NCBI GenBank assembly: GCA_030560485.1
Contig: JAKTTS010000169.1
Coordinates: 1-28,464, forward strand
DNA: 28,464 nucleotides
From: Ascoidea tarda (nom. inval.)
Taxonomy: Eukaryota; Ascomycota; Saccharomycetes; Ascoideales; Ascoideaceae
Direction: 5' to 3'
Positions 18,486 through 27,798 of the stretch are shown here, one piece after another. Position 1 is the first letter of the stretch. The number at the start of each line of letters is the position of its first letter. Under the pieces are notes generated by a model, which worked only from the letters and a program-made list of their open reading frames with translations, did no database searches and was not told the DNA's origin. Both the position numbers and the translations under genes were made by a program.

Positions 18486-19466
18486 TCATAGATCATAAAT
18501 AACCGAACCACCAACCAATAACCTAGATTTACTATTTTCAATCTTGGAATGAACGCAATATTTATCCTTTTTACTATTTTCCTCATTAGAAATTTTTTCT
18601 ATTTTGCTTTTAATAACAATAAAATTATTTGCGAAAGTTGGAAATGTATAATTTAGTTTTAAATTTTCTTTTTTAGTAGAAACTTTTTCTTTTATATTAT
18701 TTTCTTTTAAAAAATGATAATTTAAAAAATTGATCGATAATTCATCCAATATCGATGCTAATATCCCACCATGAACTAATCCAGGAAATCCACACAATTT
18801 AACCCCACAATGAAGTATACATATAATTTCACTATCGTCTTTAGGGTCTGAGTCTTTATCACCAATATTGACAAAGAAAACTGGTTCAATTGAAAACCCA
18901 CCAGGAATTGATAATAACTCAATTGTTTTACTTTTTTCAGTTAAAATCTGATATAAAGTGCTATTTTCATTTTCATTTTTATTTTCATTTTCATTTTTAT
19001 TTTCATTTTCATTTTCATTTTCACCAACAAGTAATAAATAATTTTCTTTGTCTTTAATCAATTTTTGATAAATTTTTAAATTTTTTAACTCATTTTTCAA
19101 ATTTTCATTATATTTGAGAACTTGTTCAGCCGAATTCAAATCTGGTAATGATTTATTTGATATATTTCTGTAAATTGTAAAAATTGGTAAATAATTTGCT
19201 GTAGCAATTCCAATTGCAAATGCAAAAAGATACAACTTCCAATGACTCCTGTTTTTAGATTTTTCATTGCTTTTCTTCTTATTACCCACACTATCACTAC
19301 TAATTTTTTCTTTCTGAGAATTGGTATTTAAAGTTGAATAAGACGAGAAGGAATAATGCAGACGATGAGACCAATGAAGATTTCCACTAAATCCAGATTG
19401 AAATCCAGGGTTAAATCCAGATTTTGAAACCAAAACCAGATTCTTGGCCAAAGATGCTCGTATCAT
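18486..19466 (-). CDS. FMP10: Mitochondrial membrane hotdog-fold (thioesterase-like) protein, Fmp10 type
   Basis: A 326-residue protein. Residues 1-45 are Arg/Ser-rich without acid residues (presequence), then one transmembrane segment (about 76-97, WKLYLFAFAIGIATANYL), an (EN/KN) repeat (about 148-168) and a C-terminal hotdog domain (about 175-326) with GFPGLVHGGILASILDE, the HGG...D pattern of the THEM4/PaaI-like thioesterases. Yeast Fmp10 is a mitochondrial protein of unknown role; the substrate here is unknown. The identification rests on this architecture together with the FAU1 neighbour, which is YER182W-YER183C in S. cerevisiae. The only CTG codon found (19359-19361) is in the presequence. 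Confidence 0.8.
   Translation of the reverse strand: MIRASLAKNLVLVSKSGFNPGFQSGFSGNLHWSHRLHYSFSSYSTLNTNSQKEKISSDSVGNKKKSNEKSKNRSHWKLYLFAFAIGIATANYLPIFTIYRNISNKSLPDLNSAEQVLKYNENLKNELKNLKIYQKLIKDKENYLLLVGENENENENKNENENKNENENSTLYQILTEKSKTIELLSIPGGFSIEPVFFVNIGDKDSDPKDDSEIICILHCGVKLCGFPGLVHGGILASILDELSINFLNYHFLKENNIKEKVSTKKENLKLNYTFPTFANNFIVIKSKIEKISNEENSKKDKYCVHSKIENSKSRLLVGGSVIYDL
18960..19025. repeat. Hexanucleotide repeat in FMP10 encoding Glu-Asn/Lys-Asn
   Basis: TTTTCA and TTTTTA hexamers on + encode about ten EN/KN dipeptides between the membrane segment and the hotdog domain, presumably a flexible linker prone to length change. Confidence 0.8.
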
Positions 19467-19967
19467 TGCAAACTACTACCACTCTTATATTATCCTCTGC
19501 TTGTTTCACTATCTTTTCAATCGATAGCCTCCAGTCACGAGAGATTCTGATTGGCCAGCATCCTCGAACATAAAACTAATTGCAAAAAACAACCAAAGCG
19601 ACATTTCTCAATATACACAAACAAAAAATCTGTCCAATCATCCTTTTTCTATTCGTGATAAGAACTTTTCGCAGCAGCACCAAAACCAGCAGATATCCAG
19701 CAATATGGTTCTCTGCAAGTGTGCGTATAACCAGCATAAGAGCACAATTACGTTATCAGTTGATCGTCTCCGTTCTCCGCTCTCCGTTGGGGCTATCAGT
19801 TGGCTGCGGGCCGTTCGAGATTTCCGTTGCCCGTTGAGAATTCGCTAAAAAGAAATCAGAGAGTCGCTTTTTTCCTTGGGAATTACTCACCACTTCACCA
19901 ATTTATTGTTAATATCTCTCCCCACTTATCGTTTGAATCCTTTAATTAATTTATTATACCTCAAATC
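19467..19967. other. Divergent promoter region of FMP10 and SET5
   Basis: A 501-base gap. It contains an inverted CCAAT box (ATTGG) near 19550 and a GC-richer patch with CTCCG repeats (about 19766-19790). A GTTCGAGATT string near 19813 resembles a tRNA T-loop but no tRNA fold could be drawn around it. No gene seen. Confidence 0.6.
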
Positions 19968-21665
19968 ATGGTAAAAACACCAATTGACTCTACTCTTCTT
20001 TCCGGCAAGTTTGAAATTCTTGAAATCAATGACAAATCAACAAATAATACCGACACTTCTAATGGTATTAGTGAAAGAAATCTGAATGGGGGCACAAACG
20101 ACAGCACATTCAGTGATCCCCATGGTCTCAGCTCAACTATTCCTCATGAAAGAGAAGTTTGCGACCAAGTCATTGAAATTTGGAAGAAAAACCCCGAAAA
20201 TGAGTCTTTATCAATTTCCAAATTAAGAACTATTGTCAAATATAACAATCCAAATTGGGAATTGTCTGAAAAAAGACTCAAATCAATTCTTAAATCCTTT
20301 AATTTGTTGCCCTCAAACATTATCAATAATACATTTGTCTCCAAAATCACTTCTTATGAAACTCCGGGTTTAGACATTAATCATTATACCCCAACTAACT
20401 CATCTAATTCAATCAAAATTCAATCATCCCTGAAAAAGGGTAAGGGTATTTTTGCTTTAAAAAAAATTCCAAAAGATACTTTGTTATGGCAAGAAACCCC
20501 ATTTCTTCTTCATCCTCCTTTAGATCATCTAAATTTAATTAAAAACAGCTATGCTTGCACATATTGTGGCAAATTATTAGTTAATAGAAAAAATAAAAGT
20601 TCGTTCTTAAATGGCCTTGATTGTAAATACTGCAATGAATTATGGTGTTCAAAAACCTGCAAGAAGTTGGATACATTGCATATTTTCTTAAACCATAATA
20701 ATCATTCGAATCAAAAAGTTAAATTGAATTCAAAAAATTGGTCAATTTTCAAAAATCATTGTACAGATACTAATTGGAATGGCTTATTTGCTGTTGGTTA
20801 TATATATGCAACATCCTTATTAGATAAAGTTGGTGAGGAATTTTTAAGTAAATTTAAAAGTTTTGCTACTATTCCCTTAAATGAAAAATTTTTAGCTTTA
20901 AATCCTAATTCGAAAAACTCGTTTGTTTATGAACAATCAGATCAATTATGGCAGACTGGATTTCAAAAATTAAATGATTGTTTCCCGAATAACCCAATAT
21001 CTTTTGAAAATTATATGCTATACATTGGTGGTTATAACTTGAATAACATCTCAGATGCCTTATTTTTGGTCCAAAGCCATTTGAACCATAATTGTGATTA
21101 TAATGTCGACGTAAAGTTCGATGATTTGAGTCCTGCAAACGGTATTAAGGTTTATGCTAAAAGAGATATTAATCCACATGAGGAATTATTCACTTCTTAT
21201 GTTTCTCCAACTTTCCATGTTAATCAAAGAAGAAAAGAACTAAGAGAAAATTGGGGTTTCCTTTGCAGCTGTAAAAGATGTAAAAATGAATTGAAATTGG
21301 AACAGAAAAGAAAATCATCCTTTGGTTCTATTGCCCAAAATAACCCTCAAACTCAAACTCAAAAGCAAAATCAAAAAAAATTGAATTCTGATTTTAATTC
21401 AAACCCAAGTCCGAGCTCAAAGCCCAATTCCAATTGCAATTCAAACGCAAATTCTCGTTCATCTTCGATTTCTATCTTGCGTTCTCATTCTCGTTCTCAG
21501 TCTGATCCAAAAAAAATCAGAGATATGTTAAAAAACGTGGGTAAAGTTGGCGATTTTGATTTAGATTTGCCGGCTTCTAAAGATAATGGCGATCTATATG
21601 GGACACAGAGGAGAAAGTCTGTTAGATTTGATGAGAAAGTTATTGCTGTTAAGAGTGATGTCTAA
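19968..21665 (+). CDS. SET5: SET-domain histone H4 methyltransferase Set5
   Basis: A 565-residue split-SET protein (yeast Set5 is 526, a methylase of H4 Lys5/8/12). The SET N-part starts near 149 (KIQSSLKKGKGIFALKKIP). A Cys/His MYND-like insert follows (CTYCGKLL 197-, CKYC, CSKTC, to His264). The SET core has SHLNHNCDYNV (371-380, the NH(S/N)C cofactor motif) and ELFTSYVSP; the post-SET zinc motif is CSCKRC (433-438). The tail is Ser/Asn/Gln-rich and ends with RRKSVRFDEKVIAV, likely a nuclear or regulatory tail. An N-terminal region (60-115) looks like the helical domain of Set5 orthologues. Two CTG codons (20082, 20430) lie outside the core. It converges on SKN7 as in S. cerevisiae. Confidence 0.9.
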   Translation: MVKTPIDSTLLSGKFEILEINDKSTNNTDTSNGISERNLNGGTNDSTFSDPHGLSSTIPHEREVCDQVIEIWKKNPENESLSISKLRTIVKYNNPNWELSEKRLKSILKSFNLLPSNIINNTFVSKITSYETPGLDINHYTPTNSSNSIKIQSSLKKGKGIFALKKIPKDTLLWQETPFLLHPPLDHLNLIKNSYACTYCGKLLVNRKNKSSFLNGLDCKYCNELWCSKTCKKLDTLHIFLNHNNHSNQKVKLNSKNWSIFKNHCTDTNWNGLFAVGYIYATSLLDKVGEEFLSKFKSFATIPLNEKFLALNPNSKNSFVYEQSDQLWQTGFQKLNDCFPNNPISFENYMLYIGGYNLNNISDALFLVQSHLNHNCDYNVDVKFDDLSPANGIKVYAKRDINPHEELFTSYVSPTFHVNQRRKELRENWGFLCSCKRCKNELKLEQKRKSSFGSIAQNNPQTQTQKQNQKKLNSDFNSNPSPSSKPNSNCNSNANSRSSSISILRSHSRSQSDPKKIRDMLKNVGKVGDFDLDLPASKDNGDLYGTQRRKSVRFDEKVIAVKSDV

Positions 21666-22319
21666 TGAGTTTTTTTTACTTTATTAAAGTATTTTTTTAT
21701 GATCATTACTTGATTTTTATATTTTCAATGTTTGCTGTTTGCTTTATAAACATGTTTTGTGTTTCTCTATATATGCTTTTTGGTGACATCACTCAACTGT
21801 ATATTCAATATAATAAATAAAAATTATTTATATGTATTGAATAGATTTTAATTAACCATCACTGTTTGTGGTAGTTATTTTTGATAGTAGTTTTATTTAT
21901 TTATTTCTTATTTATCAATTTGAGTTGAATAAATATTGGCAAACTGTGTAAAATAAGTTAGGTACAAAAAAATAAGATGGAAAAAAAATAATAAGACATA
22001 ATAAAAACAATATAAAGTAAATACATTTGAAAAAAAGAACAAAGAAATTAAAGAGAAATTAAAAAGGTATAGTTTAAAATACATTGAAGAAACATAAAAC
22101 CCAAAGGAATGACTAAGTTATAAGTTTTTTAAACACAACTCCACAAAAAGTACAAATAATAAAAATGTAACAAAAAGCAAGAAACAAAAATTTAAAAATT
22201 TAGAAAATTGAAAGAAAATAGTTTTTTGATTTGCAAAACAAAAACAAAAACGTCAAGTTGTAATTTTATAGAGTTTTAAGTTTAGTTTGTTGAAAGAAAT
22301 ACTTGAGAAAAAAATTATT
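21666..22319. other. Convergent 3' gap between SET5 and SKN7, AT-rich, no gene seen
   Basis: T-rich after the SET5 stop, then A-rich toward SKN7, as expected for two opposed 3' UTRs and their polyadenylation elements. No meaningful open frame or RNA gene seen. Confidence 0.7.
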
Positions 22320-24581
22320 TTATTGTATTCTTTGTTTTTTATTCAATGAACCAGCATCTAATAAATCGTTGTAAGATTGCAAAGAATCAGCTATATTTGA
22401 AATAGAAGACATTTGATTTGATAATGGAGTTGATATCTGGCCTAGGGGAGTTAAAGATTCTGCGTTAGGAGTTGAATTGTTGGAGTTGCTTTTTCTTTTT
22501 TTGGATCCATTAGAAGGATTAGAATTGTTATTTAAAGAGCTAAGAGAACTGTTATTTAATAAATCACCTTGAGTCAAAGTGGGAGTTCGACTTAAACTTA
22601 AGCTATTATTTGGGGATCTCCTTTGCTGTTGAAAAGCCTGTACTTGAGCTTGAGCTTGAGCGTGAAACTGGGCTGCTTGAGCAGCGTGAGCAGCATGTAC
22701 AGCATGTGCAACTTGAGCTTCTGCCTGAGCTTGAGCCTGTGCTTGTGCTTGTGCTTGAGCTTGGGCTTGAGCCTGTGCCTGAGCCTGAATTTGAACTTGA
22801 GCCTGAATTTGTGCAGCCTGGACTGCTTGAGCTGCTTGTACAGCCTGAACAGCTTGAACCTGTGTTTGAACTTGAACTTGATTTTGGGATTGAGCTTGAT
22901 TTCCATGAGCAAGAGGAACTCTACCATTTAAATGTTTTTGTAGTATTAGATATAAATCATCTTTTGTAAAAGGTTTTGCTAAAATATCGCTCATCCCATG
23001 TCTCAAGTAGTTGGCCAAATCGTTATCGCCAATGTTGCCAGTCATTGCAATAATTGGTGTTGATTTATCAAAATTTCTGATAAAGGAAGTGGCACTAGCA
23101 CCATCCAAATTAGGCATTATTATATCCATTAAAACCAAATCATATTTGTTGGTTTCAACAGTTGAGATGGCAGCCAATCCATCGGTTACAACATGAACAG
23201 TGCAACCATATTTGATTAAGAACTTTCTGCATAGTTGGATACAAACAGCATCGTCTTCGACCAAAAGAACATGGAAAGAATGGCCGAAAGGAAAAGAGGA
23301 ATTTTGAGTAGAGGTTTTTTGTTGAGAGAGGTTATTTGATTGAGAAGATAATTGGTTATTTGTAGGATTTGTAGAAGGGGTGAGTAAAGCAGCCAGTTGA
23401 TTAAAGTTTTGGGGCTGTTGAGTGGTTGTGGCTTGATTGATATTATTAGAGAGATCCAGTGAGTTATTTCGAGATTGAGTACCGACAGGTAATGAAAGCT
23501 GAATGGATTGCAGGATTATTGGAGAGGAAATTGGCAATGAAGAAATAGGGATTCCATTGTTTTTTAAACAATCAACGAGAATATTGATATGGTTGGATAA
23601 GGTATCAGTTATATTTTTAAAATTAATAAGGCTTTCTAGGACGGTTCTGTATTGGTTGTTTAATTTTTTAATTTCGTCATTATTATATTTTAGAGATTTT
23701 TCTAGAAAAGAGTTTTTTTGAATCAAGTTTTTGATTATTTCTTGATTTTGTTCATCAAAAGTAGAATTTGATTTTCTTGTTTGGTTGGGGCCTTTTCTTT
23801 TAATGTTTTCCAAGGATTTTATATTACCGATTTTAAAGTCTGGGTGTTTAAATTCCCAAGTGTCCTTTGGAGAGTTATATTGATTTTTTAAGTTTAATTT
23901 TTCGTCATGAGTTAATTTAACTTTGTGAAAATCGTATTTATTTAGTTGTCTAACAAACGACGCAAAATTCGAGTGTTTGAAATGTTTTGGCAAGATCTCT
24001 TTAGTAAATTGATTAGTATCTAGAACGATAAAGGAATCGCCATTTTTGGTCCAACAAACAACATTTTTATAAGAGGTGATTTCTAGCATTTGAAACAACT
24101 TTTTGACAAAATCGTTCGAGCCAGATCCGTTGGCTGGAGAAGGGTTGACGTTGTTATTGATGCCAGTGATAGCGGTGCTGCTATTTGAAGCAGCATTACT
24201 ACTAGTATTAGTGGAAGAATGGGTACTAGCGATAGTGTTGTTTTTACCCTTGGACGCATTGATTTTGATGTTGTTTTGAGTGTTAGTTTGAGTGGAGTTG
24301 TCAAAATCTTTGAGGCTGCTATGGCTGTTGTTATTGCTGATATTGTGAGTGCTGCTGTTGGAACCCTCGTTTGGTGGGTTGGGCGTACCCTCATCATAAA
24401 AACCACTGGAAGAAGTCATGGAAGGAGGTGTTGGAGAGGAATGAGAATTGTGTTGATCATTGGGTTTCCAAGAGGCTTTTGAGTCATTCTGATCTTTTTT
24501 GGATTTGGGCAGTAGCGACAGACTATTGGTGGAGGTTTCAGCTTTGATATTACGTTGAGGTACCAGAGGCATTGGAGGCAT
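22320..24581 (-). CDS. SKN7: Response regulator transcription factor Skn7
   Basis: A 753-residue protein from the first ATG (24581); the frame is open further upstream but without ATG. Order: Ser/Asn-rich N-terminus; HSF-type DNA-binding domain (about 157-261; NDFVKKLFQMLEI, HFKHSNFASFVRQLNKYDFHKV); coiled coil (about 279-334); receiver domain (about 435-551; FHVLLVEDDAV, phospho-acceptor Asp486 in LVLMDIIMPNLDG, IAMTGN, LAKPF). Skn7 is the terminal response regulator of the Sln1-Ypd1 relay and acts in oxidative and cell-wall stress. After the receiver is a Gln-Ala repeat of about 90 residues, then a Ser/Asn tail. About six CTG codons, all in linkers (24564, 24519, 24510, 23511, 23457, 23394). 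Confidence 0.96.
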   Translation of the reverse strand: MPPMPLVPQRNIKAETSTNSLSLLPKSKKDQNDSKASWKPNDQHNSHSSPTPPSMTSSSGFYDEGTPNPPNEGSNSSTHNISNNNSHSSLKDFDNSTQTNTQNNIKINASKGKNNTIASTHSSTNTSSNAASNSSTAITGINNNVNPSPANGSGSNDFVKKLFQMLEITSYKNVVCWTKNGDSFIVLDTNQFTKEILPKHFKHSNFASFVRQLNKYDFHKVKLTHDEKLNLKNQYNSPKDTWEFKHPDFKIGNIKSLENIKRKGPNQTRKSNSTFDEQNQEIIKNLIQKNSFLEKSLKYNNDEIKKLNNQYRTVLESLINFKNITDTLSNHINILVDCLKNNGIPISSLPISSPIILQSIQLSLPVGTQSRNNSLDLSNNINQATTTQQPQNFNQLAALLTPSTNPTNNQLSSQSNNLSQQKTSTQNSSFPFGHSFHVLLVEDDAVCIQLCRKFLIKYGCTVHVVTDGLAAISTVETNKYDLVLMDIIMPNLDGASATSFIRNFDKSTPIIAMTGNIGDNDLANYLRHGMSDILAKPFTKDDLYLILQKHLNGRVPLAHGNQAQSQNQVQVQTQVQAVQAVQAAQAVQAAQIQAQVQIQAQAQAQAQAQAQAQAQAQAQAEAQVAHAVHAAHAAQAAQFHAQAQAQVQAFQQQRRSPNNSLSLSRTPTLTQGDLLNNSSLSSLNNNSNPSNGSKKRKSNSNNSTPNAESLTPLGQISTPLSNQMSSISNIADSLQSYNDLLDAGSLNKKQRIQ
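22640..22885. repeat. Gln-Ala hexanucleotide repeat in SKN7
   Basis: GCTTGA/GCCTGA/GCTTGT hexamers on + encode alternating QA, QV, HA in the Skn7 C-terminal region. Because a hexamer repeat keeps several frames open, long complementary frames appear on the + strand (22610-22969 and 22623-22931); these are by-products. Confidence 0.85.
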
Positions 24582-24894
24582 CAAAAGTGAGCAGCAGCGA
24601 GCGCAAATTAACAAAAAGGGGGCTGGAAGGGCTCAAGAAAAAAGACTGGAAAACAGCGAATTGACGAGGAGAGCAGTTTGGCAGAAACTGGAGCTGTTCA
24701 GCAGTAATACGAAAAGGGAATACACAGCTATTATATTTGTGGATGTAAAGAGTAATATGAGAGAAAGGGCTAGAACCTTTTTTTTTGGTCACAGAGAAAA
24801 GTCGGCGAAAGCACGTTTTTTCTTTGGAACTGAGCTCGGAATACCGGTTTTTTAGGCACGTGCTTTAATACATCCGTGTGCACTCACACGCACA
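24582..24894. other. SKN7 upstream region; site where SCH9 would lie in S. cerevisiae order
   Basis: A 313-base gap between the SKN7 start and the HTM1 stop, both on minus. It contains CACGTG at 24857-24862 and a CATCCGTGTGCACT string near 24872 that loosely resembles a Rap1 site. No trace of a kinase gene was seen. Confidence 0.6.
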
Positions 24895-25911
24895 CTATGC
24901 GTTTTCCCACACCATCATGTTGACGACGGGGTCGCTGTTGATTTTGAGGTAGCCTTTTTTGGTGAGGGACAACGAAAGTCCCAGTTCGAAGAGGTTCGAG
25001 CTGTCGATCCACACCACAGAGTTATGGGGTACTTTGATGCCATTGACAGTCCTGATCTTTAGGATCTTGGGGTCCTCGTCCAGAAGACAGATTGCATTGT
25101 CGTATCTGGTCCTGGGCTTCTCTTCTTCTGTGCTGATCTCAAGGCTCTGGTAGAAATCATTGATCATCTGTGTCTTGATTATTCGGTTCTCAGAATCTAC
25201 TCTTCCAGCACTGAGCTTTTCCACTTTCATTCGAACCCCATCTAGTTTTGGTATCCAGAAATCTCCATCTCTCAAGATGCTGATTATATTCTCAATCTCC
25301 GGCCCGTCAATGATTGACACTTGCGAATTTTTGATGCTTTCCTTTTTGCCAAATAGATATTCAACAAAATCTGTATTATAATCTCGTTTACAGTAATAAT
25401 CATTTGAGCTCCATCTATCGTAAAAGTTTTTCTCTAATTCAATCGATCCATAGCCTATTTTTTTTAGATAGTTTGGCTGTTTCAATTGCTCTCTGAATCT
25501 TAAATCGATATCAAACAACTCATTCCATCCCAACATCTTTGAGTAAATTCCATTGTCGCTACCACTGAATGGACTTATTTCGCACTCTTCTCTTGTAATA
25601 AGTTCGATCATACTATCTTTGAATTTAATTTCATACAACCTTTTATTGACAGTCTTGTTATTATCATTGTCATCACTTGTACTGATAAATCCAATCATTT
25701 TGGTCAGATTTTTCTTGTAATCATTTTGCAATTGTTTGATATTTTGATACTTGTCCGATATCGTTTCAAAGAATTGCAACTTTCTATAATTAATTCCATC
25801 GAAACTAGAGTTTTTCAATGATTCCTTTAATGAATTAATAAATTTACTAAACCTTGACGATATCGATAAATCTATTGACTCCATTACAGATTTTTCTCTC
25901 TCAAAAAATCC

Positions 25912-25955
<44 letters not shown>

Positions 25956-27798
25956 TATCATTATTATTAATATTATTCTCATTATTATTAATGTTTGTTA
26001 AATAGTTTTTTAAAATATCTTGGTTACTCGCTATCATCTTATTTTCAATGCTGCCATTAGCTTTATTCTCATTTTTGGATTCCTCAACAATATCAACAAT
26101 TTCTCTATATGGAACTACCATTGACTTGTCTAACCACAACGGATGAGCCTCAGTAGAAAAAATTATATTCGAATTATCTTTATTAATATCGTTTTCGTCG
26201 TCAAATAATAGATACAAGTACTTTAAAGTTTCGCTCATAACAAAACTCTCCATTCTATCTTCTTTTAATCCGTTTCTAACGTCCTTTATTGTAGCAAATC
26301 CACACTTGACTTTAAATCTTTCTTTAAAATCCTTTAAGACTCTTGTACCAATTTGCAAATAAATCGGATCCCGCGTTGATCTATAAAGATAGTACGACGA
26401 CTCAATAAATTCGGGTCTTAGTGGATACCATTCCAATGCAATTTGGTAATCTGGACCATTGAATTGCTCATTTTCATCCTGATCATGATTATAAAGAGCT
26501 TTCTTGTCTTTATTTTTACTTTTATTTCTATTTTTGCTTTTACTTTTACTTTTATAATTGTAATTGTAATTGTAATTGTAATTATTATTTTGGGCATTTT
26601 TTGAATCTTTTTGATAATTCGTTGAATCTTTATTAACATTAAAATAATTCCAACGTTCAGGAATACCTCCAAATGTATTCCATAGTTTTAAATACATTGT
26701 ATGCAATCTTATGGCATCATTTAATTTCCCATCCAAAACTTGCAATCCAGGAAAGAACCCACTTAACGAATCGATCCATGATGTCAAGTAAAAGCCTGTG
26801 TTGGAATCAACATTCGAGAAAAACCAATCTCTTTTAAGGTGGATAGTCAATGCATTATAAGACTGATCCCAGATCGACATCAACTCGTCATCATTGAATA
26901 AAATAGCTCCTTTTAATGCATATTCATAAAAGGAATCAATGCTTGCACCGATTCCCGATATAGAGTCTAGCCATACTCCTTTCATTGGGTCCAAAGACAT
27001 TGGCAACAAATTTATATCAGTTCTTGATTCCCAAAGACTCAAAAATGCTAGCTTGGACACCTGTTCAAATATTGGATCGCCAGTTAGTTTGGATAGTAAA
27101 GTCATTTCTAAAATTGGAGAGCCTGCGCCTGCTGTGCAAGTCTCAATTAGTAGTTTCTTGGGAATATTTTTAATTCCACTTCTTAAATTTATTCTTGGGT
27201 ACGGTATTCCAGTATTTGTATTGAAAGCAGGCAATAATCTTTTACCAAGATCATAGGCTAGATTTAGTAGAAATCCATCATAATTATCAATTTGAAACCC
27301 TCTTTTGGGGTTAGATGCGTATAAATGAGCAGATAATAACCCACCCAAGGCTCTAATTGAAACTTCAAAAACTTGGATTGTGGAATCAAGATCAAAATTC
27401 TTGATATACTGTTTAACCAAATGAACAGAATAGTTAAAATTCTCAAAGTCGTCTAGTATTATAAATGTGTCTAAGTTGTCTAATAAAGTGATTGAAAAAT
27501 TACCAAGAACATCATTCCTATTGATATCGTTTATATTGCCATTAGGGCCGTAAGGTTGACAAGATATTGGTAAGACCTCATCATGAGGAAAGCCATGGGT
27601 CATGTAGGAGTTCCAAGCATGGTAGAACAAATCTTTGGTTTCATTTTTTAGGAAGTCCAAGTGTTCTTTTGTAAAAGAGGAAGAATGCAATAATGTATCA
27701 TTTGCATCATCAAAAGTGTTCGGCACATTTAAACCAACATGTAAGGATACAGATAATTTAAAACACCAGAAGCCCAAAAAACAGGAAAAAAAGAACAT
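24895..27798 (-). CDS. HTM1: ER degradation alpha-1,2-mannosidase Htm1/Mnl1 (EDEM family, GH47)
   Basis: A 967-residue protein from the first ATG (27798), beginning with a signal peptide (MFFFSCFLGFWCFKLSVSL). The longer open frame starts with GTG and is not used. The GH47 domain (about 45-560) keeps DEVLPISC (Cys80), VLGNFSITLLDNLDT, DSTIQVFEVSIR (Glu145), GIGASIDSFYEYALKGAILF (Asp288, Glu292), GGIPERWNY (Glu381), EWYPLRPEF and the calcium-binding TEAHP (549-553). KVKCGF (Cys499) with Cys80 corresponds to the cysteine pair reported as a disulfide in yeast Htm1. Htm1, with Pdi1, trims Man8 to Man7 glycans to mark misfolded proteins for ERAD. Inserts: a Lys/Asn/Tyr stretch (385-445) inside the catalytic domain and a poly-Asn run. 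Yeast Htm1 is 796 residues. Two CTG codons (24982, 25081), both in the C-terminal region. Confidence 0.94.
25914..25998. repeat. ATT-trinucleotide repeat, poly-Asn in HTM1
   Basis: (ATT)n with ATC interruptions on + encodes an Asn/Asp run in the linker after the GH47 domain. Confidence 0.85.
26505..26590. repeat. Low-complexity insert within the HTM1 catalytic domain
   Basis: TTTTAC/TTTTTA units encode KSKSKSKNRNKS and (AATTGT)n units (about 26562-26585) encode alternating Asn-Tyr. The insert falls between GGIPERWNY and LEWYPLRPEF, where yeast Htm1 has a shorter loop. Confidence 0.75.

Noticed and set aside
19740-19850. Possible tRNA gene suggested by GTTCGAGATT
   Set aside because: No acceptor or anticodon stem can be paired at the right distances.
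22610-22969. Two + strand open frames over 100 codons (Leu-Glu repeats and Leu-Ser repeats) opposite SKN7
   Set aside because: They are created by the hexamer repeat encoding Gln-Ala in SKN7; no start context or family resemblance.
22320-24581. Heat shock factor Hsf1
   Set aside because: A receiver domain with the phospho-acceptor Asp follows the HSF-type domain, which defines Skn7.
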